64,000 nt of DNA from Corbicula japonica (taxonomy: Eukaryota > Mollusca > Bivalvia > Venerida > Cyrenidae): assembly GCA_038501625.1 (NCBI GenBank), contig JAZAYU010000008.1:9362938-9426937 (forward strand), written 5' to 3'. Below the pieces are notes generated by a model. That model did not search any database. It was not told where the DNA came from and saw only the letters and a program-made list of their open reading frames with translations. The translations under genes were made by a program, and so were the position numbers. Below are positions 35,581-47,395 of the stretch, piece by piece. Each line of letters starts with the position of its first letter. Position 1 is the first letter of the stretch.

Positions 35581-36832
35581 ACAGGAACCTGAATTTTTTT
35601 CAATAATCACCCCCATCCCACATATATGATGTTGGACCATATATACATATATAATAAACACAAGGGATGCAACGGATTCGTACCTCACCCACTAACCTGT
35701 TATAAGATTTTTCCAAGTGTAGCATTGACACAGAGTTATCGCTGGTAAAACATTTGAACAAAATGAAAACCCATTATTAGCAATCATAGCGCTTCAATTA
35801 AAGTCATTCTGAAATCAGCTGTCAAACGTTTGTTTCATTCTTTATTTTGTCGTCCACTCCATTGCGTGATGTCACTCAGTTCTGCACTGGGTCAAATGAA
35901 AAATAATATTTTTGAAATATAAAAATAACATGATACTACTGTATTGATTGTAAAAATATATATTAATGTTTTGTAATAAAGATTAATGTGTTCAGGTTGT
36001 TGTTCATTTGTTTCAATAAAATGAAATGTAAAAAAAGCATGCGGGAAAACCAGGGTGAAAACCAGAGAGCTGTTTGTTCCATAGGTTGCACTAAAGTAAA
36101 ACCCAAATCCCATTTTGCGATTGTAAATTGCCAATCTCCAATGTCAAATAAATATGCGTTCTATCATCTTGTTTGCAAGCTAACCACATTAGCATATGAA
36201 TGTGTACGTTTTGTCTTTGACAAATCAACAACAAAATATGCTTGTTGAACATTACTGTGTTCTGACCTTTATGGTCCAATTTGAAACGCAGTATCGCAGG
36301 AACGTTGCAACAACGTTATTTGTAGATCGCTTCAATAAATAAAATATAGGCATGAAGTCAATCCCGTTTCCATTACTCCTCTTTTAAGCCATATAATTCA
36401 CCGATTTAGTATATTTGAACGGCATTTTTGTGATTTTAATACAATCAGAAACGAACAAAGCATTTTCACCGCGTTTGCAAACAGAAACCAGAAATAGGGT
36501 TTTTTGAAATTCCCGTTCGCCCTGGTGTAGAACTAAGTGACGTCATGCAATGGAGTGGACGACAAAATAAAGAACGAAACAAACGTTTGATAACCGATTC
36601 CAGAATGACTATTATTAAGGTGCTATGATTGATAATAACAGATTTTTATTTTATTCAAATGTTTGACCAGCGAAAACTCCGTGTCAAGGCTGCAGCTGGA
36701 AAATTCTTATAACAGGTTAGTGGATGGGGTACGAATCCGTTGCATTCCTTGTGTTTATTATTTATGTATATATGGTCCAACATCATATATGTGGGATCGG
36801 GGTGATTATTGAAAGAAATTCAGGTTCCTGTG
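35581..36832. mobile_element. 1.25-kb foldback element
   Basis: Left arm 35581-35893 (from acaggaacctgaatt to ttgtcgtccactccattgc) is the inverted copy of right arm 36520-36832. The ~625-bp loop has an 86-codon open frame (35988-36248) with no recognisable motif, probably chance. No transposase. Arms are roughly 85-90 % alike by eye. Confidence 0.75.
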
Positions 36833-37614
36833 TTGAAAACAGACTTTCTGTGGGAGTCCAATTTTAGGATCTCACACACACAACCCATGTCAACTCTTCC
36901 ACAACAAATGATACCACCTTAAGAAATCATTGTGATCTTGCAGCATTCTCTTATTTAGAGTGATGTTGCTAGAACACATAATGATTTCTTGACCAATTTT
37001 TGTTTTTTTTAATTCAAGATTGCAAACATGTTCCGGAACTGATTCAATGCCGAAACTGATTAATTGTCTGTATACAAAATGCTTATTCACACGTTCGGAT
37101 CCGTTTGGAAGAGCTATGTTATAGGAACAAACAAATGGTCGGTCAACGCATACCCACCTCTGGTAACTTGGTAACCTCAAACATAACATTCTTCAAATAT
37201 TTTTCATCTTTTCACAAATAACAGAAATCAGGGTGGCCATTTCATGTGGTTTATGACATTATTTTGGTATTGCGGCAAAAAAAAAAAGCAACTATCAATT
37301 CAAATCTTCAAGCCTTATAAGTATTTTATTAGTTCACCATTTTCAACGAAATTAAGCACATTCGAAGGGAAAAGTTAAACACTACCCACAGCCAATGTGT
37401 TTTTTTTTCTTGCTGTAATACCAGAAATGACATTACAAACCGCGTAGTGAAATGAGCGCTATTCAAGTCATTAAACTCTTCTTTGCTGAGAATGATTTAT
37501 TCTCAGTTTTTAATTCAGGGCACCAGGTGTTTCACTGTTTCACCAGTTGATGTAAGCCATGTTTGTTATCGTTATGAGATATCTTAACTATATATTTTTT
37601 GTTTCTTTAGGTAA

Positions 37615-40600
37615 ATGTCAACCTTGTTAAAACTCAGTGCTCACTTCCCATCCAGTAGATATCTGTTCTGGAACACAAAGTAAGTTTTCATTTGTTTTTA
37701 GTATATTTTAAGACTGGTTACTATAGTATCCTGGGTTTAACTTTTTTGTTAGACCATTTTACTCTGAGATTCAGAGGTACATGTGTTTCATTTTTGTTGT
37801 TGTTGTTGTTTTTAAAGTTCTGCAAGTCTTAAAATTGCCCTAATACTAATAGTTAGAAACATGAGAATGCTGATATTTTCAGTCTACCTGGCTCCAGTGT
37901 TACAACATTATCAGATTCTGACTTACACTTCTGATAATTATAGCAGGAATAACTGTGTAGCATATTTTACAAATTTCTTGCTGGAACTATGTTTTCATAA
38001 CCAATGGCTATTGAGACAGTTAACTTGTCGATCTGATTAAAATCATCTCATTTGGTGTTAGATCTGACTTCAGTGAGATTGTAAAATCGTTACAATTTGA
38101 GAATGAGACAGTTGTCATATTCCACTACATCTGTTTTGTTTGGAATCATTGTTTGTTTTAATATTCAGTTTGTTGAATTTTAAGGTTATCTGGCTGGTTA
38201 TCTGACAGTCTCATGTTTCAAAGCTATAATTTTGATATTTCTTCTGGAAAGAGTGAAAGTCATTGTTGATTGTAATATGAGTTGACAAACTTTGTGTCTT
38301 TGTGTATTGTATTTTAAATATTCTACTTATGGCAACATTTTTAAATGATAATTAACATGTTAAATTTAAGTTAAAAATGTGATGTAAAAACCATGTTTTC
38401 CATAATTGTAAAACCTATGGGTTTAACATCTGAGCATTAATATGCTGCATTATCATTATTGTTTATTTTTCTATCATAATGTAGGCTGTTTGTTTTACTG
38501 ACATCATAAAACAAAGTACAGCCTGTTCAGTTACTTGATGCCAGTATAATTTTAACAGCAGTTAAATAACCCCATTGTTACAAAAGAATAATCACTTTTA
38601 TTTCTACAATCTAAAACAGATCACCAATCAAGACAGTTGTGGTCTGTGTCTGTCTCATACTCTAGTCTGGATACCTTCTGGTCAATTTGATAAATTGCTT
38701 TTCTTTTAAGGCATTATGTAAATTAACTTGTTGAGTTTTCTTCCTCTTATTTTATATATAAACCCTTTACACCATAGAGACACCTTTATCACATGGACCA
38801 ACAAGTGTTGATCCAGGGTGTAGATCAGGATCTACACTTTTTGCTTTTAGATTCATTAGGTTATTTCTGACAAAGTGCAGAGCCAGATCAGTGCCCAAGG
38901 TTATAAAACTGAGCATGGAAACCAGTCTCAAATCTCAAGCATCTGATTGGCTGAAATGGCGACCAGTCGCCATTTCAGCCAATCAGATGCTTGAGATTTG
39001 AGACTGGTTTCCAAACTCAGTTTTATAACCTTCAACCCAGGAACTATGGATATGCTGGCTGATCTGTATCTGTGCTGGTTGCAAAGGCGTAAACAATGTT
39101 TATATGGAGTGATAGGTTAAAAATATTGATCATATTTATACTGCCAGGACTAAATTGTATCAGACTTTTCCAGGACATAACACAGTAATTTTTAAACTTC
39201 TTTATCAGGATAGGATCTGGTACACTCACCCCAGCCACAGTTCGATTAATATCTAAAAAGACATATCAGTGGCCCGAACTGAAAGAAGAAGATATTGAAG
39301 AGGAGTTTATGAGAGGAGGCGGACCAGGTGGTCAGGCTGTAGCAAAAACCAACAACTGTGTACAGCTTAAACATAAACCAACTGGCATAGTGATCAAGGT
39401 TAGTGGTCAATAAATAATTCTTTAATTCTTTCCTGACATGGGCAAACAGTGTAGATCCTGATCAGCCAGCACATCTGTGTCATCTGATCAGGATCTGCAT
39501 TGTTTGCTTTTTAATTTATTAGGTTATTTCTGACTAAAAAGCAAACATTGCAATCCTGATCAGACAACATATGTGCAGGCTGATCTTGATTAACACTGGT
39601 CAAAATTGTGTAAAAATGCGTATGTACTGGGTAAAGGTTCACATGTAAATTAATTTAATGAACTTGCCTTTTGTTTAATCTCAGCCAGTCAGGTCATTGG
39701 ATATTTATAAACAAGATTAATAAACTGAATATGAACAGTATAGGCCCTGTAAAGACTTCATAATTGTTCTGGCTAATCTGGGTCTACACTGTTTAAAAAT
39801 GTGACAAATGCTGTGCTTGGCAATTAAAGGGTTAAATTTACGGATGGCAACAAATATTTGAACATTCAAATATTAGAATATCAAGGGGGCATTCAAATAC
39901 TTCTCATGTATTTGAAAATAAAAATTTAAAATGAAATAAAATAATATAAAATTGTTAGTTTTCTATTATCTTAGAGGTTGTCAGTTTTGTCTTTATTTAG
40001 AGGTTGTCAGTTTTTCTTTATTTAGAGGTTGTCAGTTTTGTCTTTATTTAGAGGTTGTCAGTTTTGTCTTTATTTAGAGTTTGTCAGTTTTGTCTTTATT
40101 TAGAGGTTGTCATTTTGGTCTTATCTTAGAAGTTGTCATTTTGGTCTTATCTTAGAAGTTGTCAGTTTGGTCTTATCTTAGAAGTTGTCAGTTTGGTCTT
40201 ATCATAGAAGTTATCAGTTTGGTTTTAATTTAGAGAAGTCATTTTTGTCACTTTTTGAAAAATTGTGTATGTTAAGTTTATAATTTTGAAGTGTTTGTTA
40301 CTTGAGTCTCATGTAAGAGGTTGTCAGTTCAATCTTCATTTAGAGGTTGTCAGTTCAGTCTTCAATTAGAGGTTGTCAGTTTGGTCTGCTTAGGAGGTTG
40401 TTAGTTTAGTCTTCATTAGAGGTTGTCATTTACTTTTCAGAGTCATGAAACAAGGTCACAGTCAGAAAACAGAAGAATAGCTCGAGAGAAGTTAATATAT
40501 CAGCTAGATATTCTCTATAACAAGGAGAATAGCTTTGACGCTATTAACAAGAAAGAAAGGGCCCAGAAGGAGAAAGTTGCTAATAACAAGGCCAAGAAAA

Positions 40601-40647
40601 AACAAGAGCTGAAAAAACAGTTTAAAGAAAGGGAGGGAATAGAGTAG
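37615..40647 (+). CDS. MTRFR: MTRFR (C12orf65-like mitochondrial ribosome-rescue factor, 153 aa)
   Basis: Class-I release-factor-like protein that frees peptides from stalled mitochondrial ribosomes with MTRES1. Exons: 37615-37679, 39209-39398 and 40441-40647, in frame. The N-terminus, MSTLLKLSAHFPSSRYLF, is basic and amphipathic, fitting a mitochondrial import signal. The catalytic loop GGGPGGQ (GGQ at 62-64) is followed by KTNNCVQLKHKPTGIVIK, matching the family's KTxNCVxLKHxPSGIVVK. The C-terminus is a Lys-rich tail (KKERAQKEKVANNKAKKK), typical of this codon-independent factor, which lacks the codon-reading domains. Human protein is 166 aa. An acceptor (gtttctttag, 37601-37610) lies four bases before the ATG, so a non-coding first exon probably lies upstream. 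Confidence 0.92.
38760..39120. repeat. Family B copy interrupted by a family A insertion
   Basis: Family B sequence runs 38760-38893 (aaccctttacaccatagaga, gtgtagatcaggatctac) and resumes at 39033-39120 (tggatatgctggctgatct, ggagtgataggttaa). The family A palindrome at 38894-39032 sits between. This gives a relative age: A moved after this B copy was in place. In MTRFR intron 1. Confidence 0.7.
38894..39032. repeat. Palindromic family A copy, nested
   Basis: Arms cccaaggttataaaactgag and its mirror ctcagttttataacctt. Each arm carries a CCAAT-type site (gattggctgaaatggcgac and gtcgccatttcagccaatc). The arms meet almost without a loop. Confidence 0.8.
39418..39645. repeat. Palindromic family B copy
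   Basis: In MTRFR intron 2, after exon 2. Arms gtgtagatcctgatcagcc and gatcttgattaacactgg, centre gctttttaatttattagg. Confidence 0.6.
39960..40438 (+). repeat. 26-bp minisatellite reaching the MTRFR exon 3 acceptor
   Basis: About 15 or more units of ttgtcagttttgtctttatt plus tagagg, interrupted near 40225-40310 by unrelated sequence. The last unit supplies the pyrimidine tract of the acceptor (gtcatttacttttcag) used at 40440/40441. Confidence 0.8.
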
Positions 40648-41420
40648 AAGTGGAAGTCAATGTAAGTAGACAATATAATTTGTTATCAATATATGTGGTT
40701 AATATCTTAAGGGTTGCATGCAAGACAGTTGTGGTAGTCGCAATAAGAGGGAGGGGAGCAGGGTTTTCCCCGGCAATAATGACCATGTTATCCAGCTAAT
40801 TTAATGGAAAAGCAGCCGTTTCATTTGTTTTGGGCCCAGAATGGCCCTTCGATTTTCATATAACCACCTTCTACTTTGAAAGATAATGAAACCAGTGCTG
40901 TTGTAACTGTTTATTAATCTTATTTAGTTATGACAGCCTTGTGTGCAACCTGTGCCCAAGATCATAAAACTCAATCTGTTGATCAGTCTCAAATCTCAAG
41001 CATCTGATTGGCTGAAATGACAACTTGGTGCTTGATTTAAAACTGGTCTGCAATATTAGTTTTATGGTCTTGGGCAACGATTTACATGCAGAAAGAGTCT
41101 ATAAAACACTTCTTTATCCAGTTTTTCTACTTTGAAGGTAAAGCATTATTTAGAATTCAGCTTGAATCATTAACATAATTTATACATATTTATTTCACAT
41201 CTATTATCTAAAAAGAAGTTCATTTAAATTATATTAATCCTTGGGATGGCTACTTCCTGGGTTGAAACAGTACCAGTTCCTTTGGTGTGGATTAAGGGTT
41301 AGATTCTGATTAGATGGATAATATCCAGTAAGGAACTGAACCTCCTATCACTGGATCAGAAGTCAGATGCTACTGTGGTTCTTCAATTGAATCTATAATT
41401 ATTCACTTAATGAATTTCAG
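40648..41420. other. MTRFR-NUDT6 interval
   Basis: About 770 bp between two same-strand genes. It contains one family A palindrome and otherwise nothing recognised. No clear AATAAA follows MTRFR. A promoter for NUDT6 could not be pinned down. Confidence 0.4.
40954..41074. repeat. Palindromic family A copy
   Basis: Arms cccaagatcataaaactcaa and tagttttatggtcttgggc, with diverged middle. It sits between MTRFR and NUDT6, a place where its CCAAT sites could matter. Confidence 0.7.
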
Positions 41421-44400
41421 ATGAGTACTGTTGAAAGTGAAGGATTTCAGGTAACTAAAGATTAGTAAGTGTTGTGTTATTTTTATAGCATCATCTATTT
41501 CTTAGCTTCTATTTGTTATAAATTGTTAAGCTATACATAAATCTATTTATAATATCTCTATTAAGTTTTATACTTTTTCATTGAGACATGATGCGGTAGA
41601 ATAGTGTGATGGACTTGATAGCATTAATCAAAGACATCATTGCAGAATGGCAAAACAGTAAGTGAGAATAAGACAATGCCAAATGATTTAAAGCTTGCAT
41701 TTGCCATTTTCACATATTATGTTTGCTTTATCCTGTCACAGCCATCATGCCTTCAGTCCATGTTATCATAAGATCATGATTTTCCATAATGCCTTTGAAT
41801 GCCTCTATTATTGCCACCATACATTCATGTAATCATGCCAGTGCTTGCTTTGTTCATTATTCCTTTGCCCATTTGTCTAATAATGCTTTGCTTTTTTGAC
41901 TTGGCAATGAGTTATACCTTGGTGGTGCAGCATCGTCTCACTGATCCTTAGTCATCATCCATTCACCCATTATACTCTATATTAGCAGTTGAAAAATGAT
42001 TGTAACATAGAAATTGGCTGTAAATTTGCATTTGAAAATTCAATGTTACGTAAAAATTGGTTAAATTAGCATGATTTCAAACTTGTGAAACATGAAAGAA
42101 GTTGAATTGTGGTTTAAACAAATGCTTGTTTTGTAGCTTTGGTGGTATCACCATAGACAGTAGAAAACAGGCTTTCACTAGTGCAGAGGAATATGATAGC
42201 AAGCTGGAAGGTCAGTATGTACGTTACAGTTATCATTTTAGCCACACCAGTCCATAATATTTCTTCAGGAAGTCAATTTCTCTTATGAAATCTTTCCATG
42301 AAAATATGTCCTTAAATTAAGCCAGTGACATTGCCTGAAGAATTTTAACAAAATCATCTAATGTGTGCAATATTAATACACTATAAAAAGATAGATAAAA
42401 AACAACAACTACAACTGTCAAACCTATCACTGAAGACAATATTTTAAGGTGATACAGATCATTTGTATTGCAGCAGTTGTTACACTTGGCTTCATTACTA
42501 TGTACAGAATTTGTGTCTGCAATAATAGAAGAGGTTATTGGCTTATATTTTTATTATTGCAAAAAGTAAGAATTGACCTATATAATTTCTGTTGAGCATT
42601 GCTGATAATTTCTTTAGGCCTTTCGGTGGTTATTGCTTGAAATTTTCATTTTATACATACCAGATTTCCCATTTTTAGAAAACACTTACAACTTTGGTTC
42701 ATTAATTTTCAAACCTTTACAAAATTAGCTATGTCTCTCTGAAAGCTTTATTTTGTGACAGACAGAATTGTTACATCTAGGATTGGTTTTTGATTTAAAT
42801 GATAAATTTATTGGATAATTATGTGCTGATGTTTTGACCAGATATTAATTTTTGTTTTAGCTGCAATGCCAAAGTGGCAGGACACTGGTGTGAGAGGATT
42901 CTGGGCCAAGATCTCCTTACAACATGCTCATCTTACTGCTGTCTTTGCTAAGGTTTGAATGTTCTGAATTAAAACCAAATTGTTTTTTTAATTCTTTCCT
43001 CCATAGATACACCTTTATTGCAAGGGCAAACAGTTTAGATCCAGATCAGGCGGCACATCCATGCCATCTGATAAGGATCTAAACTGTTTGCTTTTTGATT
43101 TGTTAGGTTATCTCTGACCAAAATGCGACCAGTGCAGATCCTGATCAGACGGCACAGATGTGCATTTTTAATACATGTGTGACCAGTGCAGAGCCAGGTA
43201 AAAAGCTGGCACATTCCATACATGTATTAACACTTGTGTGACCATTGTAGATTCAGATCAGGTGGCACATGTGACTGATCAAATAAAAAAGCAAACATTT
43301 TGGATTCTGATCAGACTTCATGAATGTGCAGGCTGATCTTGATCTACACCGTTCGCCCATACAATAAAAGTGTATCTATGTAGTAAATGGTAAAAGTAAA
43401 GAGAACCTGAGTAGTTACCTGATGAAGAAATATCCTGGATGAATACATGGAGATATGGAGATGGAATAACTATTAACATTAGTGTTAATAAATTTTGTTT
43501 ACTTTTCAGTATGGTCTAGATTTCCACCATGCTCAGCCAGGATACGTTATGATGGCAAAATGGTTACCCACTGGTGAAGCCAGTCTGATTCCAGAATATG
43601 CGAACCAGTATCTAGGTAGGGAGCTGTATATTTTTAGGATTTGATTTGATTCAACATTTGTACTAGGAAAATTAAATGCTGGATCAAAGCCAGTCTGTTA
43701 TCCAAGCATGTCTACCAGGGAACAACCATGATCAAATGGGTGGCATGATATATGCTTACAACAATGTTGGGGAATCACCTTACCATATAGTACACCCTGA
43801 AGTTGATGTTAGACTCTCACACACTGCAGATCAATCAATGTTATCATCAGTATTATTCAATCACTAACTTCACACCAGTATTATTCAATAACTAGCTTCA
43901 CACAATTCATTATTATGTATAACAGCCAAACTAGCAAAACCTTCTATGAGGTTATTCTGACACAGACAGGGCTACTTGCCACAAGAGCATCCAGTTTTAT
44001 TCAAGTTGTTTTCACTCTACTACAAAATCAGATCTCAAGCATCTGATTGGCTGAAATGGAGAAAGTCTCCGTTTAAGCCATTCAAATGCTTGAGGTAAGA
44101 GAATGATCTCCATTCTCAGTTAAACATGGTCCTGATATTCGTTACTATTGTAACTACTTTACGTCTTGACCTTTTCTGTTTCCCATTGCTTCATATTCCT
44201 GGTTTCTTCATATTGTAGGTGTGGCAGGTTTTGTTGTGAATGATAAGAACCAGTTATTAGTTATACAAGAAAAATACCATCCGGGTACTAAAACAGCATC
44301 ATGGAAACTGCCGGGCGGACATGCTGACAAAGGTTTGCCAGTTTGTATTTGAGAAAATATTTTAACTATGTAGATATTTTGGCCTTAGAAGTTTAAGTTG

Positions 44401-46988
44401 ATATCCCATTCCTTTGTATGGGGAATAATTGTACTGGTAAAACCAAATAAAAAGTTGGCACTTTTAATTGTTTTACTATTGTTTATTGTGCCCACTCACA
44501 TGAGTGGTAATGGTCAATAGATGAAAAGTAACTTTGAAAGCCACCAAACACAACAAATACATTAATTTTGGTCCGATCTTCTTCAAACGTGGTCAAAATG
44601 TTTATCTCAATGATAATTAGGTCAAATTCAAAACTGGGTCATGTGACCCTTAAAACTAGGTCACTAGATCAAATTATAGAAAACGCTTGTCCGCACTCGA
44701 GCGGTCTTAATTTTTGGTCCAATCTTCTTCAAGCTTGGTCAGAATGTTTGTCTCAATGATATCTAGGTCAAGTTCAAAACTGGGTCATGTGACCTTGAAA
44801 ACTAGGTCTAAGGGCAAATTATAGAAAAAGATTGTCCGCACTCTAGATGTCTTTTTTGGTCCGATTTTCTTCAAGCTTGGTGAGAATGTTTATCTCAATG
44901 ATAAGTTCGAAACTGGGTCATGTGACCTTGAAAACTAGGTTTAAGGGCAAATTATAGAAAAAGATTGTCCGCACTCTAGCAGTCTTAATTTTGGTCCAAT
45001 CTTCTTCAAGAGTGGTCAGAATAGTTATGTCAAGGATATCTAGGTCAAGTTTGAAACTGGGACATGTGACCTTGAAATTTTAGGTCACCAGGTCAAGTTA
45101 TAATAAAAGCTAGTCTGCACACTAGTGGTCTTATTTTTGGTCTGATCTTCACTTTCATTACCATAAGATCTTGGTTCCTTTCTTGAAATTGCCATATTGC
45201 ATTATGGGTTCCAGAGACCTTAGACCTTGTCTGCACAATAGCAGCTTCATTTTTGCTGTGAATTTAATCAGACTTGTACAATACTTGAGTTACTATAAGA
45301 TCTCTGTTCCTTTCTTGAACCGGATAGATTCCATAATGGGTTCCAGAGTTATGGCCCTTGCAAGAGCCAAAGTGAGCTATTTTAACCTTTTCTCCACAAT
45401 AGCAGCGTTATTTTTTGACTTGATTTTTGCCAAACTTGGACACAACTCTTGCAACCATTGAGCAGTTGTGGACAGGTGAGCGACCCAAGATCTTATGGAC
45501 CCCTCTTGTTTATTTTATAAATTATTATTATTCTTAAAAGATTATTCTTCAATTGGTTTTATTCTGATAAATAACCATATCTTTGTAGACATTGCATGAA
45601 ATTATTAGTCCCCCTCCAGTTATCGAAAGGGACTAAAGGTTTACCTTCCATCCGTCTGTTTGGAAAACTAAATTCTGCAATATCTCAAAAAGTGTGCAAG
45701 CCAGATTTATGATCTGGTATTTGGTTAAAGGGGAAACAGGAGATTAGGCCAAATTATTTAATTTTTTGTCAGACTTAGGGTAATATTTGAAATGTGATTA
45801 CTTGTTTGATAATGCCCATATCATAAAATTAGATGTTAGTCACTATAATTGCTGTAAATAAAACAATTTGATATGAAACAGTTTTTTACATTTCAGGTGA
45901 AGAGATATATGAAACTGCTAGACGAGAGGTCTTAGAAGAGACAGGTATAGATACGGAATTTGTTGGAGTAATATCATTCCGACACCAGCTCAGTTATCGA
46001 TATGGATGTGCCGATTTCTACTTTATATGTGTAATGCGACCAGTAAACAACGACCAAACAATCAAGCGATGTGCACAGGAGATAGCTAATTGTAAATGGG
46101 TGGATGTAAGTATAGAACACACATTTGTTTGTGTACAACACAGGATTCTCAGTACCTAGACAATGTTTACTAATCCAGTTTCAGCATTAAATTTCTTGTT
46201 AATGAACGCTTCATAATAAATCATGTTTAAATGATGAAATCATTATTTTGTAATGTTAACTCTGTAATCATGAGTAAACAGTGTAGATTCAGATTAGTGA
46301 GAACATCCATGCCATCTTATCTGGATTTACACCTCTTTATTATTGGTCAGAGATAACCTAATGAATCTTTAAGCAAAAAGCATAGATCCTAATCAGTCAG
46401 CATGGATGTGCTATAGATCTGGATCTACACTGGTTGCCAATCTGATAAAAGGTGTATCTATGGAGTATAACAGGGCCTCATCAGCACACCTGTGAATTCC
46501 CAACTTTAAGTGATGTCTCCTAATTTTTAACACTATAATATTTGAATCGAGTTGTGTTTTTTCAAAGATAAGAAATCTCCCACTTTCGTTGCCCTAATAT
46601 TTTACTGATTTTCCAAATCTTCCATGTTTTCAAAGTAAGTCTCCAATATTACATTTTGCATCAACCAGATGTGCATTTATTATTTTCTTCTTTGAATTTG
46701 ACCCATGAGTGCAGTGTTGACCAAATACGAACTAATGTACTAACTATTGTATGACACTGTTTTGCATTTAAGGTAGATGAATACCTCAAAGACCCAGATA
46801 TCACAGATGCAAACCGATTCTTCACCAAGTGTTACAAGGACAGCCTAGTTCAGGGAAATGTTGTGATAGCTCCGTCAACAATTAATTCCTTCAACCGGAA
46901 AACCACACACCAGGTCTACAGTATTCAACAACTGAATGATGTATCAAAACCAATAAGTAAAAACCGTTCAGATGTACATGTAGAATAA
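41421..46988 (+). CDS. NUDT6: NUDT6-like Nudix hydrolase (7 exons, 284 aa)
   Basis: Nudix superfamily protein; the family hydrolyses nucleoside-diphosphate derivatives, but the NUDT6 substrate is unsettled. Exons: 41421-41464, 42137-42210, 42861-42952, 43510-43615, 44219-44332, 45897-46105 and 46773-46988. FGGITID, ASLIPEYANQ..GVAGFVV and WKLPGGHADKGEEIYE fit NUDT6 (human 316 aa). The Nudix box is complete: G139, E145, R153-E154-V-L-E157-E158-T-G160-I161, giving the metal-binding glutamates. The first exon was chosen because its phase and KDY|FGG junction read through; a rival 12-nt exon at about 41646 would also join in frame. An acceptor directly before the ATG hints at an upstream non-coding exon. 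Polyadenylation signal AATAAA at 47153-47158. Confidence 0.9.
42985..43400. repeat. Two family B copies in tandem
   Basis: In NUDT6 intron 3. Arms include agtttagatccagatcaggc, agtgcagatcctgatcagac and a third, diverged arm (gtagattcagatcaggtggc) before a closing gtatctatgtagtaaat. Confidence 0.55.
44031..44125. repeat. Palindromic family A copy, degenerate
   Basis: In NUDT6 intron 4: gatctcaagcatctgattgg and a mutated right arm (ccattcaaatgcttgagg). Outer ends are barely recognisable. Confidence 0.5.
44480..45525. mobile_element. Inverted, partial 144-bp array element in NUDT6 intron 5
   Basis: Reverse orientation relative to 21296-23355. About four units with caaaactgggtcatgtgacc and tctcaatgatatctaggtca are followed by the inverted head (gagcagttgtggacaggtga, then ttatggacccctcttg). 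The (ggac)n tail and the CTAA end are missing. Confidence 0.7.
45608..45745. repeat. Fragment of another dispersed repeat
   Basis: Starts attagtccccctccagttat and gaaagggactaaaggtttac. The palindromic start (tagtccc/gggacta) suggests the end of a mobile element, truncated after ~130 bp. Confidence 0.4.
46260..46470. repeat. Palindromic family B copy
   Basis: In NUDT6 intron 6. Arms gtgtagattcagattagtg and gatctggatctacactgg around tattggtcagagataacc. Ends gtatctatggagtata. Confidence 0.6.
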
Positions 46989-47152
46989 AAATGAGACATA
47001 CTTCGCTAATTTATTCCTACAGAATGAAATGTACCCAAACAGGTTTACTTTGTTTAAAGGACAATGCAATGAGAGAAGTGAATATAATCTTATCTTACAT
47101 GCATTTTACATGTTATACGGATTACAAAACTGAAAATTATATGAAATTTGAC

Positions 47153-47158
47153 AATAAA
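47153..47158 (+). terminator. Candidate NUDT6 polyadenylation signal
   Basis: AATAAA 165 nt after the stop codon, the first one downstream and within a normal 3'UTR length. Confidence 0.45.
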
Positions 47159-47395
47159 TAACCCTTTACTCCATTGGAAATGGTTGTTATCTATTAGCAA
47201 ACAGTGTAGATCCAGATCAGCTGACATGTCCATGCCATCTTATCAGGATCTGCAGTGTTTGGCTTTTTATTCATTCAGTTATTTCTGACCAAGTGAAGAT
47301 TCAAATCAGATGGCACATGGATTTGCTGCCAAATCTGCATCTACAATGTTCGCACATGCATTTAAATTTGTATATATGGAGTAAATTGTTAAGAA
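47159..47395. repeat. Palindromic family B copy
   Basis: Begins taaccctttactccattgg, contains gtgtagatccagatcagct and gatcaggatctgcagtg, and ends ggagtaaattgttaa. It starts immediately after the NUDT6 polyadenylation signal. Confidence 0.6.

Larger units (their letters stand above)
32692..37610. other. Spacer between PNKP and MTRFR
   Basis: Holds the PNKP 3'UTR (AATAAA candidate at 33425-33430), a family A fragment (about 32770-32822), degenerate array sequence, a LINE tail and a foldback element, listed separately. No exons were recognised. 36850-37600 has nothing identifiable except the probable 5'UTR intron of MTRFR. Confidence 0.55.

Noticed and set aside
41646..41657. Tiny exon aatggcaaaaca with an ATG as the NUDT6 start
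   Set aside because: It joins in frame, but the upstream exon ending KDY (41421-41464) also joins in frame, is longer and gives a better FGG context. A 12-nt exon is the weaker choice.
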